64,000 bases of DNA, taken from Brevibacillus fortis. GTDB taxonomy: Bacteria; Bacillota; Bacilli; Brevibacillales; Brevibacillaceae. Positions 15,859-23,885 of the stretch are shown piece by piece. Location: NCBI RefSeq assembly GCF_003013395.1, contig NZ_PXZM01000023.1, positions 186,001 to 250,000 of the forward strand. The letters run 5' to 3'. The translations under genes were made by a program, and so were the position numbers. Numbering within the stretch: position 1 is the first letter of the stretch; the number at the start of each line of letters is the position of its first letter. The notes beneath the pieces were generated by a model. That model searched no databases, was not told the origin of the DNA, and saw only the letters and a program-made list of their open reading frames with translations.

Positions 15859-15978
15859 TTATTGAATACTCCGATGTATATCTGTCACTTTGTCTAGATA
15901 CACTGTATTCCAAACGCTAATTGCGTTAATCAGAATGTTTAAAGCACTCGCGCGCGCTCGTAGAGGCTCTATGTCAAG
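15859..15978 (-). pseudogene. Tn3-family transposase, C-terminal fragment
   Basis: On the reverse strand about 40 codons read RARASALNILINAISVWNTV then YLDKV, closely matching the late Tn3 TnpA motif [20 protein letters not shown]. No other part of the transposase or a resolvase is visible. The rest of the gap 15756-16242 shows no gene; a promoter is at 16173. Sequence GTAGAGGCTCTATGTCAA here resembles a stretch inside the 18568 MITE. Confidence 0.7.
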
Positions 15979-16172
15979 TGTCATACAAACAGAAGTAATT
16001 TCCAGTAAACTTTTCACTCTTAACCAGCAGAAAGTGTCCATTTTTACTTGACGGTTACATCTGACAACTGGCAACAAAACAATCAGGTGGAACGTGGTAA
16101 GTTTAGACCTTTACGCTCCACGCGACAGATAAATCAGAAAATATATGGATTTCAAAAAAGGTAGAAAATAAC

Positions 16173-16202
16173 TTGACTTAGCGCTTTTGCAAATAGTAAT
16201 GT
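16173..16202 (+). promoter_or_regulatory. Candidate promoter of the 16243 gene
   Basis: TTGACT and TAATGT spaced by 18 bases, about 40 bases before the GTG start. Confidence 0.5.
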
Positions 16203-16242
16203 ATGGTTAATATTAACAATAATTGGAAGGAGATGTTTCGAA

Positions 16243-16995
16243 GTGAGTTTAAAATTGGGCAATGTACAAGCTCTCTTGACAACAAGCGCACTAGTTTGTG
16301 TCCTAGCGATTCCTCAGACAATTATGGCACAAGGTACAGGAGATAATCCAAACTTTTCTGAGGATATCAAGACAGAAAAAGATTTGAAGTGGATGGAAGA
16401 AAAAGAGAAAATGGTTAGTGAGTACATTGAAGAGAAATATACAAAAAATAAAGGTATTCGCGTTCTTGGTGTCGGAGGAACTCGAAACACAATAAGAGTT
16501 CCAGAGTTCGAGCAAGAAACTTACTATTACTGTGGGCCAGCAACAGTCAAGCAAGTGCTAGATCACATTAACGGTAATTCTAATAGTCAAGATGATTATG
16601 CATCTGAACTTAAGACTCATGACGATAATGGTACAGATTTTTCTATGGTTGATAATGTGTTAAACGATAATCAGAACGACAATAATTATGTTTATAAAAC
16701 ATTCAATTCAGATGAAAAAGATAAATGGCTGAGCAAAATTGAATGGGGAGTTGACAATAATTATCCAACTATTTTGGATTTGAAAATTACTTCTAAGTAC
16801 ATGCCAAAATATAGAGAATCAGTTGAGGGTCACATTCTGAATACATCTGGTTATGACTGGGAGGACCATGAGATTCGATTGACAGATCCTTTTGACCAAG
16901 GGAATCGTGGTATTACATTAGGTAATACATGGCATCCAGCCGATGGTGTTTGGAAAGCAAATCAAGCCCATTTCCGTGAAGCGATCATTTATTAA
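16243..16995 (+). CDS. Secreted C39-like cysteine peptidase
   Basis: A 250-residue exported protein: signal peptide ending near IMAQ (residue 30), a charged helical stretch (residues 40-70), then a papain-fold C39-like domain. The nucleophile Cys is in YYYCGPATVKQVLDHI, the catalytic His in EGHILNTSGYD and the Asp in LTDPFDQ. GTG 16243 follows AAGGAGA at 16227-16233. Unlike bacteriocin-processing C39 domains it is free-standing and secreted, as in the C39_2 group. A 13-bp hairpin without a T tract follows. Substrate unknown. Confidence 0.78.
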   Translation: MSLKLGNVQALLTTSALVCVLAIPQTIMAQGTGDNPNFSEDIKTEKDLKWMEEKEKMVSEYIEEKYTKNKGIRVLGVGGTRNTIRVPEFEQETYYYCGPATVKQVLDHINGNSNSQDDYASELKTHDDNGTDFSMVDNVLNDNQNDNNYVYKTFNSDEKDKWLSKIEWGVDNNYPTILDLKITSKYMPKYRESVEGHILNTSGYDWEDHEIRLTDPFDQGNRGITLGNTWHPADGVWKANQAHFREAIIY

Positions 16996-17010
16996 TGAAG
17001 GTATGATATT

Positions 17011-17050
17011 AGAGTCCTTAGAGTATGAGTGTTACTGCTCTAAGGACTCT
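17011..17050 (+). terminator. Hairpin after the C39-like gene
   Basis: Perfect 13-bp stem AGAGTCCTTAGAG / CTCTAAGGACTCT with a 14-base loop. There is no T tract, so it may stabilise the 3' end or attenuate rather than terminate. Confidence 0.5.
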
Positions 17051-17083
17051 GTCTTAGTATTCAATAGCTGCGGAGGGATTAAT

Positions 17084-18337
17084 ATGAGAGTGTATCTGCC
17101 AGTATTCGCGACTATCCTAGCATTTACAATTAGCTCAGGATGCGCGCCTTCTTCCACAGAAATTTCATCAACTAATAAAACAAATATTCCTCAATTAAAT
17201 CAAAACACTACTCCTTTAATTCAAGAAAAAGCCGCTCCAGCATTGCAAGCTAAAGATACATACATAGATACCTCTGAACTCCCAACAATAAACAAAGTCT
17301 CGGAAAACGACGCGAATAGCTCTTTTAAAGTTCCTTTTTCTATTCAGGAATATCAATTAGAGCATCCAGATTTTCGTCATGATCTAATTGCACCTCAGTT
17401 TGTAAACGAAGATTATATAATATTTGATATGAATCCAAGTGGAAGTAATCAAGCGTCTATCGGATTATTTGATCGAACAACAAAAAAATATAAGAAAATC
17501 TATCTTTCCCCTAAAAAAACTATAATTAATACCTTAGTTGGAATAAATGATACTTTATTTTGGGTTGAATATGAAAAACAAACAAAAAAAGACAGACCAT
17601 GGAAGATAATGTCCTATGATCTTAAAAATAAAAAAACGTATCTTGTTAAAAAAGGTATTAGCGATGATGGTACATCAGTTCCTATATTGACGAATACAGA
17701 CAAGTATTTAACGTGGATAGAGTATGAATTAAAGAATCAAATCATGTGGAGCAGGGCTATGTTATATGACCCTGTTATAAAAGAAACAAAAATTATAGCA
17801 GAGGCAAAATTGGATGAAACGAAGGGACGGAATGGACATTTTTTTGCTATTCAACGTCCGAGTGACAACGGAATGCTAATTCACGAGTCGGTTTACACGA
17901 AAACGTCAGCTAACGAATCTAAAAAAACATACCAGATTAAATTCTATCCGTATGATATGTCATCGTCAATTTATTTACTTGACGGTAAGGAAATTATTGA
18001 CTATGTAATAAACAAAAACTGGTTTGTATGGACAGAAGAAGGCAAAGTCACAGTCGCAAGCATGCATGACGGAAAGATAAAATACCAATATTTTGCTGAA
18101 AGTGAAAAATTAACGAATGACACGCCTTACATTGTAGATCATTATTTGTTCTATCGTTATGGGATTAATCAGATTTATATTGTTGATTTGAATACGGGCA
18201 AACGCCAGAAATTTAGTAAAGATATTGCTAGCACATCAAAGATTTTCAATTCAGAGGATTACTTATTTTTTGGTCAGTGGGAGCCAAGTGAAAGTACAGG
18301 TCGTGCCAAATTTCATGTAATTGATTTATCAAAGTGA
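17084..18337 (+). CDS. Lipoprotein with beta-propeller-like domain
   Basis: A 417-residue lipoprotein: FATILAFTISSGCAPSS gives a lipobox with Cys near residue 20, then an 80-residue linker. From about residue 95 there are repeated beta blades (IIFDMNPSGSNQASIGLFDR, TLFWVEYEKQ, YLTWIEYELKNQIMW, WFVWTEEGKVTVAS, IYIVDLNTGK) like TolB/DPP-IV-type propellers. ATG 17084 follows GGAGGG at 17072-17077; the frame is open further upstream into the previous gene but has no site there. Probably anchored on the outer face of the membrane. Specific function unknown. Confidence 0.72.
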   Translation: MRVYLPVFATILAFTISSGCAPSSTEISSTNKTNIPQLNQNTTPLIQEKAAPALQAKDTYIDTSELPTINKVSENDANSSFKVPFSIQEYQLEHPDFRHDLIAPQFVNEDYIIFDMNPSGSNQASIGLFDRTTKKYKKIYLSPKKTIINTLVGINDTLFWVEYEKQTKKDRPWKIMSYDLKNKKTYLVKKGISDDGTSVPILTNTDKYLTWIEYELKNQIMWSRAMLYDPVIKETKIIAEAKLDETKGRNGHFFAIQRPSDNGMLIHESVYTKTSANESKKTYQIKFYPYDMSSSIYLLDGKEIIDYVINKNWFVWTEEGKVTVASMHDGKIKYQYFAESEKLTNDTPYIVDHYLFYRYGINQIYIVDLNTGKRQKFSKDIASTSKIFNSEDYLFFGQWEPSESTGRAKFHVIDLSK

Positions 18338-18567
18338 ATAAAACAGTTGTATTTTGGTATGATCCTTCACTAGCGGTGCATTAAACCGCTCTAATCATTC
18401 AAAATACCCATAATTTTCGTTTTTAATGTGTTCACGACATAAAAAAATTCTTTGAATACATGTAAACAATGTCACAACGATTTATTTAACAGTGATTGTC
18501 ACATTGGAGTTAAGATAAGTGCAGAATGTTGGCTCTACCCCTTTTCACATTGAAATGATGTCTCACC

Positions 18568-18817
18568 CTGTATACGGCAAAATAAAAGTGCAGAGTTTGG
18601 CAACCGACTTTGATACAATGGCAATTCATTAGGTTTTACATGGAGAGGCGGGTATGATAGGCTTAGTACCCTTGCGAAACCTTGGTATACCGCCTTTTTG
18701 CAAGAAATCATGCCCGTAGAGGCTCCATGTCAAACCTTGCATAATTATGAATTTGAACTACATATCGGTGAATATCGCTCATTGCCAAACTCTGCACTTT
18801 CCGTTTGCCAAATACAG
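18568..18817. mobile_element. 250-bp MITE with 36-bp terminal inverted repeats
   Basis: The left end at 18568-18603 and right end at 18782-18817 are inverted repeats matching at 31 of 36 positions (core AAAGTGCAGAGTTTGGCAA identical). TCTCA occurs just outside both ends (18561-18565 and 18818-18822), two bases out of register on the left, suggesting a 5-bp target duplication of Tn3 type. The interior is also palindromic (GGTTTTACATGGAG at 18632 with CTCCATGTCAAACC at 18723). No coding frame. It fills the middle of the 18338-18902 gap, whose other parts show nothing further. Confidence 0.7.
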
Positions 18818-18845
18818 TCTCATCCCTAATTATAATAACAAATAA

Positions 18846-18874
18846 TTAGGTTATTATATTGAATTTTATATAAT
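18846..18874 (+). promoter_or_regulatory. Candidate promoter of the 18903 gene
   Basis: TTAGGT and consensus TATAAT with a 17-base spacer. Confidence 0.5.
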
Positions 18875-18902
18875 TTAAGGTAAGTCAAGCTTTATAAGGA
18901 GT

Positions 18903-19445
18903 GTGATTGATCTGCCTAAAATATATCGTAATGCTTTGCTTGTTGTAGTTCTCAGCACAATAACTTTATTTGGCTGCTCCAATATGTCTGAAAAAACTGA
19001 AGATATTTCTGTTAATTCTGCTCAATCGGACACTTTAGATAAGGTAAAAAATGGGCAATTAGAAGGTGTCTTAATTGGCATTGGAGCAACAAAGAAAGAG
19101 GTTCTGGATAAAATCGGAACCCCCGTCAAGAGTGGAAATTCTGAGTATGGATTCACAGTATATTATGAGGGTTATGATTTACAATTCGAAGACTATGCTA
19201 ATTCAATTGATGAAGTAAAGGATATTAGTAAAGTCGTCCTAATGAATGCCGAACCAAAGACTGTTGGAATGACTGGAAAACCTGAGGAAATCAAAAAAAA
19301 CTTAGGAGAACCCTCTAGAGAGTTTATGGATGACTCAGGTGATAATACGTTTATATTGGAATATGAAAATAATGAAAATCTACTAAGATTTACGTTTGAT
19401 TCAAAAGAAAGTCCAGTAAAGTATGTTACCCTTCGAGTCGAATAA
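18903..19445 (+). CDS. Hypothetical lipoprotein, YjgB/DUF4309-like
   Basis: A 180-residue lipoprotein with lipobox LFGC (Cys near residue 25). The mature part has two copies of a short motif, IGIGATKKEVLDKIGTP and VGMTGKPEEIKKNLGEP, each followed by a beta pair, as in YjgB-type or SmpA-like proteins. The start is uncertain: AAGGAG is only one base from GTG 18903, so initiation a few codons later is possible. A hairpin follows at 19443-19468. Function unknown. Confidence 0.6.
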   Translation: MIDLPKIYRNALLVVVLSTITLFGCSNMSEKTEDISVNSAQSDTLDKVKNGQLEGVLIGIGATKKEVLDKIGTPVKSGNSEYGFTVYYEGYDLQFEDYANSIDEVKDISKVVLMNAEPKTVGMTGKPEEIKKNLGEPSREFMDDSGDNTFILEYENNENLLRFTFDSKESPVKYVTLRVE

Positions 19446-19716
19446 GCTAGATTATCTGGCTTATTATTTCTAACAAGGGTATCTCGCCAACATTCTGCAT
19501 TTATCGAGTCTGTAAAATGTTCTGTGTATACTCTCAACCGGATTAACCCCTCAAAATTTGAGTCGTTCTCTCTTATTCTCGCATTTTGACGACGCTGGTG
19601 ATAAGTGGACATGGGATGATAGTTTTGAAATTGGTGATGATCGACCGAATAATAAATATAATTAATAAGAAGGGAGGGCTTCCTTCCCTTCTTAGTGTAT
19701 TTTTAGTAAGGGGCGG
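19446..19716 (+). other. Intergenic debris with a terminator-like hairpin
   Basis: Codons 19588-19665 read DDAGDKWTWDDSFEIGDD and end in TAA without any start, probably the tail of a lost exported protein. A GC-rich hairpin (AAGAAGGGAGG / CTTCCCTTCTT) follows at 19667-19693. Confidence 0.35.
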
Positions 19717-20121
19717 ATGTATCATGAAAAAAAAGTAGTACTAGGTATTATGCTCCTGTTTTTGCTTAGTATGATTGGGTTATATATGAATTTTCAGGCA
19801 CATGGTAAAACGTATGGGTGGGTTGTAGTAACAAACAAATGGGTAGAAAATGACAAATATTTTCTTAGTATCAAGCATTTTTGTATAAATAACGAAACTG
19901 AATTTTGTAGCAATGAGAAGACAATTAGAATTGGAGAGGAGGTAAGCTTGTTAAGCTCCTCTCCTGTAAAGAGTAAAACACTTAGCGCTAAAGAGGCATA
20001 TGATCAAATCGAACAAAATGGTAAGTATGTTTTTGGCTATATTTTCATTGAGGGAAGAATGTGGCCATTAAATATGCCTAATACATTAGTTGAATTTAAA
20101 CCATACAACAAAAAAATATAA
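19717..20121 (+). CDS. Small membrane-anchored hypothetical protein
   Basis: A 134-residue protein with one N-terminal membrane segment (VVLGIMLLFLLSMIGLYM) and an extracellular part with two cysteines (HFCINNETEFCSNE) that could pair. The ATG at 19717 follows AAGGGGCGG closely; the nested ATGAAAAAAAAG hits a stop at once. A strong terminator lies at 20216. I do not recognise the family. Confidence 0.55.
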   Translation: MYHEKKVVLGIMLLFLLSMIGLYMNFQAHGKTYGWVVVTNKWVENDKYFLSIKHFCINNETEFCSNEKTIRIGEEVSLLSSSPVKSKTLSAKEAYDQIEQNGKYVFGYIFIEGRMWPLNMPNTLVEFKPYNKKI

Positions 20122-20215
20122 TCAAAGTATTTTGTTGTTATTTTTAATTCAAGATTAATGAAAACAATGGAACATGGGATTACGAAAAGGAAGAATAATT
20201 TAAATTTGCTTCCAG

Positions 20216-20254
20216 ATAGCCGGTTAACACTAGCAGCGTAACCGGCTATTTTTG
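20216..20254 (+). terminator. Intrinsic terminator
   Basis: Perfect 11-bp stem ATAGCCGGTTA / TAACCGGCTAT and TTTTT. The remaining bases up to 20465 hold only the opposing terminator at 20402. Confidence 0.88.
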
Positions 20255-20401
20255 TGTCTAGAACTCCTTAACCTTGTAAACCCACATTTTCGTTATTCTT
20301 GCGGCGTCCATATTAAAGTACGGTTTAAAGTCTACCTTTTGACATTTGACTGGAATGTTCGGAAAAATGGCGTTACCGACCTGTCTGAAAAATTAGTCCA
20401 T

Positions 20402-20430
20402 AAAAAAAGAGACGGTTCTCCCGCCTCTTC
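20402..20430 (-). terminator. Terminator of the reverse 20466 gene
   Basis: On the reverse strand AGAGGCGG / CCGTCTCT (one mismatch) runs into T7. Confidence 0.75.
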
Positions 20431-20465
20431 TCTTTTACTTGTGTAACCCAGTTGACTCTGTTTTT

Positions 20466-21416
20466 CTACCATTCCGTTTCCGTTTTGTGTTCAATGACTG
20501 GCAATAATTTTGGTTCAATTGCTTTCATCATTTGTTTCAGTGAATGCTCGGAGATCGGTACTCCATCACCTTGAAGTTGTCCTCTAGCCTGTGTTTCTGC
20601 AATCACATCAATCACTTGTTGTTTCGAGACATTCTTAGATGCTGCAATCTCCACAACAGTTTTACCTTTTGCTAATTCTTGTTTTAATTCTGTCGGGCTC
20701 ATTTTTAGTAAAGCAAACAGTTTTTCATCGTTTAAAAAGGCATCAGCGGTATAATCAGGCTTACCATTTAAAGAGAATAGACCTTCTACTTTCATGTTTG
20801 AAGGTTTTGGACCTGTAGGAATACCTACGATCTTAGTAACACTAATGGTATTGTCCTGAACAAAAACCTGGTAGACCGGTTTGTCAAACATCTCATTGGT
20901 GTAATTCAACATCCATGTTTTTTGATTTGGATTCTCCATTTGCTCCATAGCAACCTCGTACTGTTCGACGTTGCCATACATTTTATCAATAAGATGATTT
21001 ACCTTCGCCTTGATTTCCTGATCGGTTAAAGTAATGAGTGACTTTTCCTTAGGCTCCCAATTCTCTTGAATCACGTGTTCAATCTCACCCGTATTACCGT
21101 TTGTATGGAGGGTAATCTTTTTGCCGGTTCCTCCTTTTTCCTGTAGTACGATGCTTGTTTGGTTCACGTTGATTAAATTTTCCCCTTTGGATACATCACC
21201 TTGAACGTTGCTTGCATCGATAATCTCAAACGATTTTGTTTCGGGAAATGCGAGATACAGCTTTTCAAGCGATGATTTGCCAACCTCATCCACCTGGACT
21301 TGTTCAGTAGTCATCGTTGTTCTTGTAGGCATTTCAATCACGCCAGAAGCCGCAAATGCTGCAACTGGAATCAAAATCGCAGTAGCAACCATTCCACCAA
21401 TTAATCGTTTTTTCAT
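20466..21416 (-). CDS. Secreted protein of unknown function
   Basis: A 316-residue reverse-strand protein with a signal peptide (MKKRLIGGMVATAILIPVAAFAA, cut near residue 24). ATG 21416 follows AAAAGGAGCG; the longer frame upstream lacks a site. The middle resembles PepSY-like or sigma-regulator outer domains (ENLINVNQTSIVLQEKGG). Near residue 240-300 is a helical module, LFALLKMSPTELKQELAKG then KTVVEIAASKNVSKQQVIDV, seen in several Bacilli secreted proteins. Divergent from the 21615 gene. Role unknown. Confidence 0.65.
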   Translation of the reverse strand: MKKRLIGGMVATAILIPVAAFAASGVIEMPTRTTMTTEQVQVDEVGKSSLEKLYLAFPETKSFEIIDASNVQGDVSKGENLINVNQTSIVLQEKGGTGKKITLHTNGNTGEIEHVIQENWEPKEKSLITLTDQEIKAKVNHLIDKMYGNVEQYEVAMEQMENPNQKTWMLNYTNEMFDKPVYQVFVQDNTISVTKIVGIPTGPKPSNMKVEGLFSLNGKPDYTADAFLNDEKLFALLKMSPTELKQELAKGKTVVEIAASKNVSKQQVIDVIAETQARGQLQGDGVPISEHSLKQMMKAIEPKLLPVIEHKTETEW

Positions 21417-21614
21417 AGTTAATTCGCTCCTTTTTTGTTGTAAATAATGAGATAGGATTGTTCTATTTGTTCTCTGAATAAGCAGCTTACACACTATATT
21501 GCCTCTTTAGCGGAAAAAGGTTCGGTTCATATCTTATTTTTTTGCATCGTGAGCAGACCCCATACCCATCAAGCGAAGGAATTTGTCTATCATTTTGTAG
21601 GAAGGAGAATACTA

Positions 21615-22334
21615 ATGATTAGCATTAAGAATTTAAAATCCACAAAGAAAATAGCATTGGCTACTATTGGTTTATTAACAATTGCAGGACTTGCTGTTTA
21701 CTATATAGGTGACTTAAAAAAACAGAGTTTTCTTTATTCCAGTGATTCAGATTATAGAATAGTTTCTGGTGAAGCATGGTTTACCGAGACATTCACTGAC
21801 GTGGAGGGTCTAGCTGAAAATGCAGATATCATAGCCGAAGCTGAAGTTATTTCTCAAGAAAATAACGCTAATTATGAAAGACTAGATGTGTATACAGTCT
21901 CTGAATTAAGATTAACGAAAGTCTATAAAGGTGATGTAGAGATAGATGATACAGTATCTGTACTGGAAACTGGAGGGGAATTCGATGAAAGAGAGGTGGC
22001 CAAATATTTCGCAGGAAAGCCAGGATCTAAATTAGTGAATGATGATAATGGTGAACCCAGAATGACATCGGTAGGGATTGAAGGAAGTATTCCTATGAAA
22101 GAAGGAAATAAATATTTTGTTTTCTTAACAGAAGATAAAGATGACATCTATAACATAGTAGGGTCAGTTCAAGGAAAAATAAAGATTAATGACGAGAACA
22201 CACTTGTATCCCAAGTTTCACTGGAAGTAATAGAGCATAGTAATCTTTATTTCCTGCAAGAAAATTATTCAGGAGAAAATATCTCTGAGCTTAGAAACGA
22301 AGTTGAACAACTCATTGCATCCTCTCCCAATTAG
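21615..22334 (+). CDS. Membrane-anchored protein, paralogue of 14278
   Basis: A 239-residue protein with one N-terminal membrane segment (KIALATIGLLTIAGLAVYYI) and an outer beta-rich domain sharing the order of motifs with the 14278 gene: ADIIAEAEVISQ, LRLTKVYKGDVEIDD, VLETGGEF, NKYFVFLTEDK and QGKIKI. ATG 21615 follows AAGGAGA at 21602-21608. The 14278 copy sits behind a broken matrixin, whereas this one has no protease beside it. Function unknown. Confidence 0.62.
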   Translation: MISIKNLKSTKKIALATIGLLTIAGLAVYYIGDLKKQSFLYSSDSDYRIVSGEAWFTETFTDVEGLAENADIIAEAEVISQENNANYERLDVYTVSELRLTKVYKGDVEIDDTVSVLETGGEFDEREVAKYFAGKPGSKLVNDDNGEPRMTSVGIEGSIPMKEGNKYFVFLTEDKDDIYNIVGSVQGKIKINDENTLVSQVSLEVIEHSNLYFLQENYSGENISELRNEVEQLIASSPN

Positions 22335-22356
22335 CACCCAAAGTCTCTCTCAACCG

Positions 22357-22392
22357 CAAAATTATTACGAAGTAGACAGGAAGAGAAGATAA
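22357..22392 (+). pseudogene. Ghost of the 8903 secreted gene's 3' end
   Basis: Eleven codons and a stop (QNYYEVDRKRR) repeat the end of the 8903 gene, followed by a similar spacer (CTCCCTGTTTTCGTTG) and the paralogous membrane protein gene. Everything upstream is gone. Confidence 0.65.
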
Positions 22393-22466
22393 CTGATATT
22401 ACAATGGAAATCGGGGGCTTAGGTACTCCCTGTTTTCGTTGTAATTACATGGGGGAGGTTTTTTCA

Positions 22467-22706
22467 ATGCAATACTATTCATTCCTCGTCTTTGTGCTTT
22501 TCCTTCATATCACAAAAGTGTATGATTTCATCGAGAGCAGACTCAGCCCGCTCGATTTCGCTATAGTCGTTGGTATGGGAGTTTTTTGGCTATTACTTAA
22601 ATGTTGTGAATACTTATCGGGCGTATTGGAAAAGGTATGTATCAAATTCAAAATGAAAGTATGGCAATTGTATGTAGTCACTTTAATTTTGTATTTCTTA
22701 TTTTAG
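22467..22706 (+). CDS. Small membrane protein, paralogue of 9554
   Basis: A 79-residue, three-segment membrane protein (SFLVFVLFLHITKVYDFIES, AIVVGMGVFWLLLKC, WQLYVVTLILYFLF). ATG 22467 follows GGGGGAGG at 22451-22458, which fixes the start; the longer frame from 22404 would read through the ribosome site. It is kept intact while its upstream partner has decayed, the pattern expected if it protects against or assists that partner. Function unknown. Confidence 0.7.
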   Translation: MQYYSFLVFVLFLHITKVYDFIESRLSPLDFAIVVGMGVFWLLLKCCEYLSGVLEKVCIKFKMKVWQLYVVTLILYFLF

Positions 22707-22758
22707 AGCCTTAGCGATTCCCTGTACCCTCTCGACCTGTTATAGAGGAGGTATCGAA

Positions 22759-23166
22759 GTGAAAAAGATACGAATAGTCATCGCTATTTTCATAATATTT
22801 ATTGCAGGATGGTTTATTCTAAAAACGATATACTCTCCTGAAAATACAGTAAGGACCGTCATAGACAATATAGCAAATGGCGCACAAAACCACGTGCAAA
22901 TGGAACAAGACCAAATTGAATTAATTCGTTCCCATTTTGAATTTGCCGCTAAGAATAATCTAAAATCACCCGAAATTTCAATTAGGCAAGTGGAAGGAAC
23001 TGGGGATCATATACAGCTAATTGCAGCGTTTCAAATGATAGATTACGATGAAAATAATAGAATTCGAAAAGTATATGCAGGAAATCTCCTTTTCACCCTA
23101 CAGAAATCTTCGTTTTATAAGTGGGACGTAATAAACGTCGAGGAAAAAATGAAACTTAGCCTTTAG
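22759..23166 (+). CDS. Membrane-anchored hypothetical protein
   Basis: A 135-residue protein with an N-terminal membrane anchor (IRIVIAIFIIFIAGWFIL) and a small outer alpha/beta domain (residues 30-135). GTG 22759 follows GAGGAGG at 22746-22752. The outer part looks like an NTF2/cystatin-type fold judged by pattern only (AAFQMIDYDENNRIRKVYAG, LLFTLQKSSFYKWDVINV). A hairpin terminator follows. Unknown function. Confidence 0.6.
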   Translation: MKKIRIVIAIFIIFIAGWFILKTIYSPENTVRTVIDNIANGAQNHVQMEQDQIELIRSHFEFAAKNNLKSPEISIRQVEGTGDHIQLIAAFQMIDYDENNRIRKVYAGNLLFTLQKSSFYKWDVINVEEKMKLSL

Positions 23167-23190
23167 GTGGAAAGTGCTTGTAATAGGATT

Positions 23191-23222
23191 CACCCGTTTC
23201 TGTTCAGGGGACGGGTTTTTCC
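23191..23222 (+). terminator. Intrinsic terminator
   Basis: ACCCGT / ACGGGT stem with an inner CTG/CAG pair region and T5; closes the accessory region. Confidence 0.7.
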
Positions 23223-23251
23223 ATGTTCAGTATTTTTTCGCCTATGTAACG

Positions 23252-23274
23252 TGAACCAAACTCCGCGTTCTCGT
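23252..23274 (+). promoter_or_regulatory. Candidate ECF-type promoter
   Basis: TGAACC and CGTG with 15 bases between AAC and CGT resemble the AAC-N15/16-CGT pattern of ECF sigma promoters, 38 bases before the sigma gene; this would be autoregulation. Confidence 0.45.
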
Positions 23275-23312
23275 GAATATACAGTAGAGCAAAAACGAAA
23301 GGGGGGCGCGCT

Positions 23313-23885
23313 GTGGATGAGTGGGAGTTGATTGCCAAATGCCAAGAGGACGAGCCTGAAGCCTTTGAACAATTGGTCAAGCCTTATCTGGCGATGGCAT
23401 ACCGGACAGCGTATCTGATCATTCATGACAAGCATCTGGCGCAGGACGCCGTTCAGGAAGGGCTCATCGAAGCGTATCAGCACATAGATCGACTCGATCC
23501 AAAACGGGGAGTGGCCTTTCGCAATTGGTTGTACCGGATCATTACGTTTCGGGCTCTGAATCTGGTACGCAAGCAGAAGCCTGTGGTGGAGTATGAGGAG
23601 CTGATCCCGGAGGAGGCGCTAACGCCGCTGGATAACGTGATCCAGCGGGAGGAGCAGCAGCAAATATGGCAGGCGATTCGCAGCATGAAGGCGGAGCATC
23701 GCGCGGTTATTATTCTTTACTATTACGAAGGCTTCAGCGTGTCGGAGATCGCCAAAATTACGGGTTCCTTTGAGGGGACGGTCAAATCGCGCATGCACAA
23801 GGCGAGGAAGTTGATTGCACAGCAATTGGACAAGGATTGCATTCCATCTGATTTTTTGCGGGAAGGGGCAATGACTCATGACTAA
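23313..23885 (+). CDS. ECF-type RNA polymerase sigma factor
   Basis: A 190-residue sigma-70 family factor with region 2 at residues 10-80 (FEQLVKPYLAMAYRTAYLII, QDAVQEGLIEAYQHID, FRNWLYRIITFRALNLVRK) and region 4 at 110-170 (YYYEGFSVSEIAKIT, EGTVKSRMHKARKLI). GTG 23313 follows AAAGGGGGG. Its last 8 bases overlap the next gene, a DUF4179-type membrane protein that should act as its anti-sigma factor. Targets unknown. Confidence 0.92.
   Translation: MDEWELIAKCQEDEPEAFEQLVKPYLAMAYRTAYLIIHDKHLAQDAVQEGLIEAYQHIDRLDPKRGVAFRNWLYRIITFRALNLVRKQKPVVEYEELIPEEALTPLDNVIQREEQQQIWQAIRSMKAEHRAVIILYYYEGFSVSEIAKITGSFEGTVKSRMHKARKLIAQQLDKDCIPSDFLREGAMTHD

Noticed and set aside
20252-20446. 64-codon forward frame before the 20466 gene
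   Set aside because: Begins inside one terminator and runs through the opposing one, with no ribosome site.
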